Source of the DNA: Brevundimonas sp. NIBR10
GTDB taxonomy: Bacteria > Pseudomonadota > Alphaproteobacteria > Caulobacterales > Caulobacteraceae
Direction of reading: 5' to 3'
Assembly: GCF_027912515.1 (NCBI RefSeq)
Contig: NZ_CP115464.1
Location: forward strand, 2,790,001 to 2,854,000
Length of the DNA stretch: 64,000 nucleotides
Shown here: piece by piece, positions 57,117 to 64,000 of the stretch
Layout of the letters: every line of letters starts with the position of its first letter
How positions within the stretch are numbered: position 1 is the stretch's first letter
Made by a program: the position numbers and the translations under genes
The notes under the pieces: generated by a model
What the model was told of the DNA's origin: nothing
Database searches by the model: none
Seen by the model: the letters and a program-made list of their open reading frames with translations, nothing else

Positions 57117-58009
57117 ATGGCCTTCGTAACCAACCCCGCATCCCGCTACCGCATGCCGATCATGTTCGGCCCCGCGCCTGGCCCCCGCCAGCACCCCGAC
57201 GGCAGGATGTGGACGCCGGAGGAGGGGGGCGGATGAACTCCCTCTGGATGAAGACGAGCTTCCGTACCGATCCGGCAACGCTGGAGAAGCTGCTCCCGCC
57301 CGGCTTCAGCCTGCGTGGCGACCCGTTCGTGTCCGCCCGCTGCGCCTGGTTCAAGGACCTCTACTGGCTGGCCGGTCGTGGCTACGGCATCCTGTCCATC
57401 GATTTTCCCGTGACCTACCAGGGCAAGACCGAAAGGCTCGACGGGGCACTGTGTCCCGTGATCTGGGAGGGCAGCCCCGACGCGATCATGACGGGCCGCG
57501 ATGAACTGGGCTTCCCCAAGATGTTCGCCAACTTCACCGACATCGACTGGGACGAGTCGGCCGGAACCGCGTCCTGTGATGTGAGCTGGTATGATCACAC
57601 CTTCTTCAACATCCGCCTGACCGACCTCGTCGAGGAAGAGAATCCGGAGCGCAAGCTTCCCGGCTCCGGCGGTGGTGTCCAGATGTACTACAAATATGTG
57701 CCTCGCACGAGCCCGGGCGGCAAGGAGGGGGCCGACGTCGCCTGTGTGACGACATCGGCCGCCCCGGCGGGCAGCGGCGGCACGGTCGCCAATATCAACT
57801 TCGACGACTTCGAGTTCCGGCGGTGGACCGGAAGGGGTGAACTGGCCTGGATCAAGGCCACCTGGGCACAGCTGCCCCTGTCATTCCATGTCGTCAACGG
57901 CATGGCCGACCTCGACATTCTCGAAATCGTCGATGTCGAGATGGTCAAGTTCTCGGGCCCCGGTGTCGCCGTCGCGATGAACTCCCACCGAACCGTCGAG
58001 CCCGCCTGA
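57117..58009 (+). pseudogene. Acetoacetate-decarboxylase-family protein with an N-terminal frameshift
   Basis: ATG 57117 opens a frame reading MAFVTNPASRYRMPIMFGPA and so on, which ends at TGA 57234-57236 after GGGGGG (57224-57229). The main body starts in another frame at 57233: MNSLWMKTSFRTDPATLEKL, then WEGSPDAIMTGRDELGFPKM with the likely Schiff-base Lys, and HVVNGMADLDILEI. One more G in the run would join the parts into a 298-aa protein. Such ADC-like enzymes act on beta-keto acids or related carbonyls. The body from 57233 could still be translated on its own. Confidence 0.75.
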
Positions 58010-58015
58010 CCGCAA

Positions 58016-58506
58016 ATCGTTCGGACCCCGCCCTGGCTGGTTTCCACGACGAACAGGTGCAGCTTACCCGCCACGATCCACACTTCGTCGATGTCGATGT
58101 GGAAGTGGCCAGCGCATAAGGCCTGAAGATCTTCAGGGCGATCCTGTCGCCCTTGATCCTAGGCAGCCGTCTGATGCCTTGCCGTTGCAAACAGCGGTGC
58201 AGGGCTGACCAGCTTCGGTGCGGGATCGTCGCCGGCCGGGCGCAAAGGCAGTCGTCCAAGGGAAGCAGGGCATGCTTGTGGAAGGGCGACGACCATTGCC
58301 TCCTCGTCGGCGGTCAGCACCATCGATCGAGGGGCCTGGGGACCTATGGCCGCGTCGCGGACGAAGACGCGCTTGCGCCACTTCGCTACGGGCTTTCGGT
58401 TCCGGCCGTAGCGCGCTGCTAGATTCTTGAGCGGAGCTTTCGATCGCTGTATCCCGGCTCGGACAGCGTGCGTGGCCGTGGCGCTGCCGTGAAGTATCTG
58501 GCCCAT
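58016..58506 (-). mobile_element. Decayed IS481-type transposase remnant
   Basis: From 58506 leftwards: MGQILHGSATATHAVRAGIQ, SKAPLKNLAARYGRNRKPVA, KWRKRVFVRD and PQAPRSMVLTADEEAMVV, the IS481 N-terminal HTH. The second part continues in another frame (LHRCLQRQGIRRLPRIKGD), and a third frame has HFHIDIDEVWIVAGKLHLFVV, the first Asp of the DDE domain. The rest is missing after about 58016. At least two frameshifts and a 3' truncation make it inactive. No intact terminal inverted repeats are visible. Confidence 0.8.
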
Positions 58507-58591
58507 AGTTCCTCACGATCTGTGCGACCAGCTATACTGAGTCCATCACCCCTCGGGACTGAACACCTAACCACCGGCCACCAACCAGGCG

Positions 58592-59623
58592 TCAGGCCAG
58601 CTGCCCACAGACAAATGCCGCCTCGCCGGCTTCCAGCAGGCCTTCCAGCACCGCCTCGACGTTCTCCGGAGCCACGATCAGGATGAAGCCGATGCCGCAG
58701 TTGAACGTCCGGCGCAACTCGTGATCCGATATCCCGCCGACCTCGCCGAGCCACTTGAACACCGCCGGCATCGGCCAAGCGTCCCAGTCGAACGACGGGG
58801 TCAGGCCCTCGGCGATGCAGCGCGGCGGGTTCTCGATCAGGCCACCGCCGGTGATATGGGCCGCGCCCTTGATCAGACCAGCCTTCATCAGCGGCAGGAC
58901 CGGCTTCACATAGATGCGCGTCGGCTCCATCAGGGCCTGGGCCAGCGACCGGTCCTTGGCGAACGGCGCGTCATCGCCCCACGACAGACCCGACTTCTCG
59001 ACCACCTTGCGGATCAGCGAATAGCCGTTGGAGTGCGGCCCGGAGGACGCCAGGCCGATGATGACGTCGCCGGCGAACTGGCGATCCAGATAGGGCAGGG
59101 CGTGGCCCCGTTCGACGGCGCCCAGCGAGAAACCCGCCAGATCGTAGTCGCCGCCCGAATACATGCCCGGCATCTCGGCCGTCTCACCACCCACCAGCGC
59201 GCAGCTGGCCTGACGGCAACCCTCGGCGATCCCGGCGACGACCCGACGCGCCGCGTCGATCTCCAGCCTGCCGGTCGCATAGTAGTCGAGGAAAAGCAGG
59301 GGCTCGGCACCCTGCGCCAGCAGGTCGTTGACGCACATGGCGACCAGATCGACGCCGACGCCATCGTGACGGCCCGTCTCGATCGCGATCTTCAGCTTGG
59401 TGCCGACGCCGTCGGTCGTGGCGACGATCAGCGGATCGACGAATCCGGCGGCCTTGAGGTCGAACAGGGCCCCGAATCCGCCCAGCGACGCTTCGGCACC
59501 CGGCCGTCGCGTCGACTTGGCCAGGGGCTTGATCGCCTCGACCAGCATCTCGCCCGCATCGATGTCGACGCCTGCGTCGGCATAGGTCAGGCCGTTGTCC
59601 AGCGGCTTTGGTGTATCGCTCAT
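58592..59623 (-). CDS. purM: Phosphoribosylformylglycinamidine cyclo-ligase (AIR synthase)
   Basis: 343 aa. It closes the imidazole ring in purine synthesis with ATP. Motifs are [65 protein letters not shown] and the C-terminal GIGFILIVA. Length is typical. It is divergent from rnd, 80 bp away. The usual partner purN is not seen downstream, where the IS remnant has landed just 85 bp past the stop. Confidence 0.96.
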   Translation of the reverse strand: MSDTPKPLDNGLTYADAGVDIDAGEMLVEAIKPLAKSTRRPGAEASLGGFGALFDLKAAGFVDPLIVATTDGVGTKLKIAIETGRHDGVGVDLVAMCVNDLLAQGAEPLLFLDYYATGRLEIDAARRVVAGIAEGCRQASCALVGGETAEMPGMYSGGDYDLAGFSLGAVERGHALPYLDRQFAGDVIIGLASSGPHSNGYSLIRKVVEKSGLSWGDDAPFAKDRSLAQALMEPTRIYVKPVLPLMKAGLIKGAAHITGGGLIENPPRCIAEGLTPSFDWDAWPMPAVFKWLGEVGGISDHELRRTFNCGIGFILIVAPENVEAVLEGLLEAGEAAFVCGQLA

Positions 59624-59703
59624 GGGTTCGCGAGGCCTGAATCAGTGCGGAAATATGTCGTGGCTCTTGCCACAACGCCTGTGCGCGGGGCTATAGCATC
59701 CGA

Positions 59704-60852
59704 ATGACGCCGATCACCACCAATGACGCTCTGGTTGCCTTCTGCGAGGCCGTATCGACCGCACCGTTTATCGCGGTCGATACCGAGTTCATGCGCGAGA
59801 CCACCTACTGGCCCAAGCTGTGCCTGATCCAGGCGGCGACCCCGACGCATGAGGCGATCATCGATCCCCTGGCCGAGGGACTGGACCTGGGGCCCTTCCT
59901 GGACATCCTGCGCGACCCGGTCGTGATCAAGGTCTTCCACGCCGCGCGTCAGGACACCGAGATCTTCGTCAAGCTGGGGGCGATGCCCAAGCCGATGTTC
60001 GACAGCCAGGTCGCCGCCATGGCCGCGGGCTTCGGCGATCAGGTCAGCTATGATTCGCTGGTGCGTCAGATGCTGCGGATCGACCTGGACAAGGGCAGCC
60101 GCTTCACCGACTGGTCGCGCCGCCCTCTGTCGGACGCCCAGCTGACCTATGCCATCGGTGACGTGACTCATCTGGCGGCCCTCTATCCCAAGCTGCGCGA
60201 CCGGCTGATCAAGGAGAACCGGCTGGACTGGGTCATGTCGGAGATGGAGGATCTGGTCGATCCAGAGCTTTACGACACGACGCCGGACAAGGCCTGGAAG
60301 CGGCTGAAGCCCAAGAAGTTCAACGCCAAATACCTGGCGGCCTTCAAGGCGACCGCCGTCTGGCGCGAACAGGCGGCCCAGGACCGCGACCAGCCGCGCG
60401 GTCGCATCCTGAAAGACGAGGCCATCGACGAGATCGCGACCCAGGCCCCCCTCGACGTCGAGGCCTTCAACCGCCTGCGCTCGGTGCCCAAGGGATTCGG
60501 CGGCTCACGCCTGGGTCTCGAACTGATCGAGGAACTGAAGCGGGTCATGGCCGACCCCGAAGCCCACGCGCCCAAGATGGACCGGCCCAGCCACAACCAG
60601 CCGGCGCCGCCCTCGGTCGTCGAACTGCTCAAGGTCCTGCTCAAGGCAAAGAGCGACAATGCCGGCGTCGCCTCCAAACTGATCGCCAATGTCGCCGACC
60701 TGGAAAAGATCGCCCTGTCCGACGAAGCCGATGTCGACGCCATGAAGGGCTGGCGCCGCCAGCTGTTCGGCGAGGACGCCCTGAAGCTCAAGCGCGGCGA
60801 AATCGCCCTGGTCCTCAACGGTGCCCGGGTCGAGGTGGTCGAGATCGAGTGA
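59704..60852 (+). CDS. rnd: Ribonuclease D
   Basis: 382 aa. The DEDDy 3'-5' exonuclease domain has DTEFMRETTYWPKLCLIQAA (motif I), the KVFHAARQDTEIF segment (motif II) and YAIGDVTHLAALYPKL (motif III with the Tyr and final Asp). HRDC-type helices occupy about residues 210-290. It trims 3' ends of tRNA precursors and other stable RNAs. The C-terminal 90 residues are helical and of normal length for alphaproteobacterial Rnd. Confidence 0.95.
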   Translation: MTPITTNDALVAFCEAVSTAPFIAVDTEFMRETTYWPKLCLIQAATPTHEAIIDPLAEGLDLGPFLDILRDPVVIKVFHAARQDTEIFVKLGAMPKPMFDSQVAAMAAGFGDQVSYDSLVRQMLRIDLDKGSRFTDWSRRPLSDAQLTYAIGDVTHLAALYPKLRDRLIKENRLDWVMSEMEDLVDPELYDTTPDKAWKRLKPKKFNAKYLAAFKATAVWREQAAQDRDQPRGRILKDEAIDEIATQAPLDVEAFNRLRSVPKGFGGSRLGLELIEELKRVMADPEAHAPKMDRPSHNQPAPPSVVELLKVLLKAKSDNAGVASKLIANVADLEKIALSDEADVDAMKGWRRQLFGEDALKLKRGEIALVLNGARVEVVEIE

Positions 60853-60856
60853 CGGT

Positions 60857-60894
60857 TCTCCTCCCCGTCGGCCGCTTGGCCGATGGGGAGGAGA
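60857..60894. terminator. Terminator-like hairpin between rnd and the VOC gene
   Basis: TCTCCTCCCC...CGGCC (60857-60873) pairs with GGCCG...GGGGAGGAGA (60878-60894) around GCTT, with only a two-base mismatch in the middle. It lies between convergent genes. Confidence 0.7.
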
Positions 60895-60896
60895 GA

Positions 60897-61259
60897 TCAG
60901 GGCGCCGGCGGCTGCCAAAGCTCGATCGCATTGCCCTCGGGGTCGTGGATGCGTGCAAAGCGGCCGATCTCTGGCGAGGCGTCCCACTCGGGCTTGGTGG
61001 TGATCTCGATCCCGGCGGCCCGCAGCGTGGCCAGCATGCCGTCCAGGTCATCGACCCGCAGGTTCAGCATCCATGACTTGTCCGCGGCGAAATAGTCCGT
61101 GTCGGCCTTGAACGGCGAAAACACCGTGGGCCCCGCCTGCTGGTCCCACAGGAACATCCCCTCCGGCGCCCCGACCCCCAGGTGCGTCAGATACCAGGCC
61201 GCCAGGGCCTTGGGATCCTGCGACCGAAAAAAGAACCCGCCGATACCGGTGACCGCCAT
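60897..61259 (-). CDS. VOC-family (glyoxalase-like) protein
   Basis: 120 aa from MAVTGIGGFFFRSQDPKALA. GGAGGG lies 7 bases before this ATG, which decides it over the ATG 6 codons upstream. The beta-alpha-beta-beta-beta unit ends with FARIHDPEGNAIELWQP, the typical VOC metal-site end with its Glu. Two such units must pair, so a homodimer is expected. The substrate is unknown, and the group includes glyoxalases and resistance proteins. Confidence 0.85.
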   Translation of the reverse strand: MAVTGIGGFFFRSQDPKALAAWYLTHLGVGAPEGMFLWDQQAGPTVFSPFKADTDYFAADKSWMLNLRVDDLDGMLATLRAAGIEITTKPEWDASPEIGRFARIHDPEGNAIELWQPPAP

Positions 61260-61301
61260 GTCCGCACCCTCCATCAAGGCGCAACCGTGGACCGTCGCCC
61301 G

Positions 61302-62789
61302 TCAGATTTCCAGCTTCAGCTTCATCGCCTCGGCCAGGGCCTTGGCCCGACGCCGGGTCTGTTCGCCCAGCAGGACGGCGGCATATCCGTCCGAAGCGGT
61401 CAGCTTCAGCGTTGAGCCTGACACCGTCAGCGCCGCATTGGCCAGCAACTGCGGCGATCGCCCCGACAGATCGCACCCCAGCCGGATCGCCAGCCCCAGG
61501 GCCCGTGCCCTCAGCCGTGCGTCCTCGCCCAGCAGCCGGTCGGTGACGGCGGGGCTCGGCGTCGCGGAGCCCCCGCCGTACCGGGCGTTCAGCACGCAGG
61601 CCAGGAAGACCCGTTCGGCATGGGTCTGGCCCGGAATCGGTGCCCTCAGCACCTGGTCGAAGGCCAGCTCCAGCCGGTGATCGGGATGCAGCCGAGCCCC
61701 CAGATCGGCCAGGCGACAGGCGGCGGCGGCCAGAACCCCGTCCCGCTGCGCGCCGAACGCCGGCGGCAGGGCGGCGATCAGGTTGGTCAGCCAGCCGTTG
61801 AGTGCGGCGGGCAGGTGGGGCGAAATCCCCTGCCGGGCCCCGAGCGCCTCACACCCGGCGATCAGCGGGTCCTCTGCCGCCTCGTCCCGGTCCAGCGCCT
61901 CGAACAACAGACCTTCGCGCAGGCCCCAGGCCGAGAAATGGATCGTCTTCAGCCCCAGCCGATCGATCAGCCCCTCCAGCACCAGGGCGGCATAGGGCAG
62001 GGTCTCGGCCCGCTTGCGCGACACGCCCGGCAGCCGGTCCAGCGAGGCCCGGGACTGCTGCGCCACCAGCCGCGCCACGTCGCGGGCATCGTCGGCGGTC
62101 ATCGCATACTGGTGGACGATCTTCAGCGGATAGTCGCTGATCGCCATGTGCAGCTGGGCCAGCGAGCGCCAGCCGCCACCGACGGCATGCAGATGATCGG
62201 CCGCGAACGGCTTGGCTACGGGCTTCAGGATGAGACCGACCCGGGCCCTCAGGCGATCGACGTCGAACCCTTCGGCGTCCGCCAGGCTGAAGGGGCCGAG
62301 CGGAAGGGTGACGCCGGCCTCCAGCGCCCCTTCGCCGATCCGGATCAGCTCCAGGCTGGACCCGCCCATGTCGGCCACGACCCCTGCCGCCGACGGGTCC
62401 CCTGCGATCACGCCCAGCGCCGAATAGTGCGCCTCCTCCTCGCCCGACAGGACGCGGACCTGCAGCCCGGTCTGGGCCGCCACCTGACCGCAGAAGTCGG
62501 GGCCGTCGATGGCCTCGCGCACCGCCGCCGTCGCCGCGACGAAGGTATAGGCCGGCTTGACCCCCTCCAGCACCGCCGCGAACCGGCGCAGGGTGGTCAG
62601 GGCCATGGTCACGCCCGCCGGCGACAGTCGACCCGTGGCAGGCAGGTCGCGGCCCAGACCCGCCAGGACCTTCTCGTTGAACACGGTCCAGATGGCCCGG
62701 CCTTCCAGTCGGTACAGCACCATCCGCACCGAGTTCGACCCGATGTCGATCACGGCCGCCTCGCGGGGCGGCGCATAGATCACGTTCAT
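61302..62789 (-). CDS. ppx: Exopolyphosphatase / guanosine pentaphosphate phosphohydrolase
   Basis: 495 aa Ppx/GppA protein. The actin-like fold has [18 protein letters not shown] (phosphate loop), [16 protein letters not shown] and [14 protein letters not shown]. The C-terminal HD-like region is helical. It degrades polyphosphate and can act on pppGpp. The start overlaps the ppk stop by 4 bp, so synthesis and breakdown enzymes of polyphosphate are translationally coupled. Confidence 0.94.
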   Translation of the reverse strand: MNVIYAPPREAAVIDIGSNSVRMVLYRLEGRAIWTVFNEKVLAGLGRDLPATGRLSPAGVTMALTTLRRFAAVLEGVKPAYTFVAATAAVREAIDGPDFCGQVAAQTGLQVRVLSGEEEAHYSALGVIAGDPSAAGVVADMGGSSLELIRIGEGALEAGVTLPLGPFSLADAEGFDVDRLRARVGLILKPVAKPFAADHLHAVGGGWRSLAQLHMAISDYPLKIVHQYAMTADDARDVARLVAQQSRASLDRLPGVSRKRAETLPYAALVLEGLIDRLGLKTIHFSAWGLREGLLFEALDRDEAAEDPLIAGCEALGARQGISPHLPAALNGWLTNLIAALPPAFGAQRDGVLAAAACRLADLGARLHPDHRLELAFDQVLRAPIPGQTHAERVFLACVLNARYGGGSATPSPAVTDRLLGEDARLRARALGLAIRLGCDLSGRSPQLLANAALTVSGSTLKLTASDGYAAVLLGEQTRRRAKALAEAMKLKLEI

Positions 62790-64000
62790 CGACCCTGCCG
62801 AACGTAGCGAAGCGCTTGCGGCTTGTTTTTCACCTTGCGGCCTCGCCCCGACAGGCTGGGATTGGTCATGAAATACTGGTGCGCAGAGAAGGGCCGATCA
62901 GGGTCGGCGGTGACGCGGACATAGTCGCCGGCGGCGTTCAGCGACCAGCTCTGCATATCGTCCTTCAGATTGGCGACCATGATCTGGTCCAGGATCTGGT
63001 CATGGACCGTGGCGTTCCTGATCGGCGTCATCAGCTCGACCCGCCGGTTCAGATTGCGCTCCATCCAGTCGGCCGAAGAGATGAAGACCTTGGCCTTGTC
63101 GTGCGGCAGGTCGCGGCCGTTGGCGAAACAGATGATCCGGCTGTGCTCCAGGAACCGTCCGACGATCGACTTGACCCGGATGTTCTCCGACAGGCCGGGT
63201 ACTCCCGGTCTCAGGCAGCAGATGCCCCGCACCACCAGCTCGATCCGCACGCCCCACTGGCTGGCGCGGTACAGGGCGTCGATGATCTCGGGATCGACCA
63301 GGGCGTTCAGCTTGACCCAGATCGCCGCCGGCTTGCCCTTGGCCGCCGCCGCCATCTCCTGACCGATCAGTTCGATCAGCGTCGACTTCATGTTCAGCGG
63401 CGAGACGACCAGGGCTTCCAGGTCGTCGGGCTCGGCATAGCCGGTGATGTAGTTGAACACCCGCCCCGCATCGCGGGCCAGCACGGGGTCCGAGCTGAAC
63501 AGGCTGAGGTCGGTATAAACCTTGGCCGTCACCGGGTGATAGTTGCCGGTGCCGAAGTGGCAGTAGGTCTTCAGCGCCTCGCCCTCGCGCCGGACCACGA
63601 TGCTGAGCTTGGCGTGGGTCTTGTATTCGACGAAGCCGAAGACGACGTGAACCCCGGCCCGCTCCATCGCCCGGGCCCAGCGCAGATTGGCCTCCTCGTC
63701 GAACCGGGCCTTGATCTCGACCAGGGCGACGACGTTTTTCCCGTTCTCGGCCGCCTCGATCAGGGCGGCGACGATGGGGCTGTCCTTGGAGGTGCGGTAC
63801 AGGGTCTGTTTGATCGCGATGACGTTCGGGTCCCGCGCCGCCTGACGCAGGAACTGCACCACCACGTCGAAGCTCTCGAACGGGTGGTGGATCAGGATGT
63901 CCTTCTCGCGAACCGAGGCGAAGACGTCGCCGCCCTGGTCGCGGACCCGCTCGGGATAGCGGGGTTCATAGCCGGGGAATTTCAGCTCAGGATGGCCGTT
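62786..64000 (-). CDS. ppk: Polyphosphate kinase 1 (C-terminal part, N-terminus beyond window)
   Basis: 405 C-terminal residues are visible, and the frame is open to base 64000. It makes polyphosphate from ATP. Motifs are [32 protein letters not shown], the [19 protein letters not shown] segment with a catalytic His, and [18 protein letters not shown] with the second His, then [13 protein letters not shown]. The coupling to ppx is typical. The start codon lies outside. Confidence 0.96.
   Translation of the reverse strand, partial: NGHPELKFPGYEPRYPERVRDQGGDVFASVREKDILIHHPFESFDVVVQFLRQAARDPNVIAIKQTLYRTSKDSPIVAALIEAAENGKNVVALVEIKARFDEEANLRWARAMERAGVHVVFGFVEYKTHAKLSIVVRREGEALKTYCHFGTGNYHPVTAKVYTDLSLFSSDPVLARDAGRVFNYITGYAEPDDLEALVVSPLNMKSTLIELIGQEMAAAAKGKPAAIWVKLNALVDPEIIDALYRASQWGVRIELVVRGICCLRPGVPGLSENIRVKSIVGRFLEHSRIICFANGRDLPHDKAKVFISSADWMERNLNRRVELMTPIRNATVHDQILDQIMVANLKDDMQSWSLNAAGDYVRVTADPDRPFSAHQYFMTNPSLSGRGRKVKNKPQALRYVRQGR

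Noticed and set aside
56910..57278. Minus-strand ORF overlapping the decarboxylase-family gene
   Set aside because: It is antisense to clearly homologous coding sequence and has no motif.

Overview
This is a GC-rich chromosomal window from an alphaproteobacterium, most likely a Caulobacterales member close to Brevundimonas or Caulobacter. The reasons are the very high GC at third codon positions, a holdfast-type polysaccharide locus (hfsD/hfsAB and hfsE/hfsF with two family-2 glycosyltransferases), paired RcnB proteins, a class II DAHP synthase and gatCAB genes for indirect Gln/Asn-tRNA synthesis. The species is inferred from gene content only.

Layout. 1-11 kb holds housekeeping genes (symporter, SDR/HxlR pair, HAD phosphatase, glmU, rpiA, gor, class II DAHP synthase). 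One AT-richer HNH-type gene sits at 3.05-3.83 kb, and an exported oxidase that reads as a circularly permuted D-amino-acid oxidase lies at 9.84-11.04 kb. 11-15 kb carries a prephenate dehydratase without an ACT domain, a Phe/Tyr-rich leader peptide with attenuator-like stems before a chorismate mutase, and a BlaI/M56 regulator-protease pair with a clear dyad operator. 15-27 kb holds pirin/DoxX/LysR, fabD, a non-catalytic pyrC with pyrB, ruvX and gatC/gatA/gatB. 27-30 kb has two RcnB-like exported proteins and a GST. 30-38 kb is the holdfast-type locus. 38-43.4 kb holds tRNA-Ser(GCU) and then a cobalamin riboswitch followed by btuB, btuF, btuC and btuD.

43.6-54.1 kb is a divergent protocatechuate 4,5-cleavage island. 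A minus-strand operon (AAHS transporter, ligI, OMA isomerase/tautomerase, ligK) and a plus-strand operon (double-HTH LysR regulator, DUF1932-type dehydrogenase, ligJ, ligA, ligB, ligC, pobA) together take 4-hydroxybenzoate to pyruvate and oxaloacetate. No step is missing.

54.1-58.6 kb looks eroded. It has a cupin gene, an epimerase and an acetoacetate-decarboxylase-family gene that each carry a 1-nt slip in a G run, an 18-G homopolymer, a C-terminal remnant that may come from a flavin monooxygenase, and a broken IS481-type transposase. The window closes with purM, rnd, a VOC protein, ppx and the C-terminal part of ppk.
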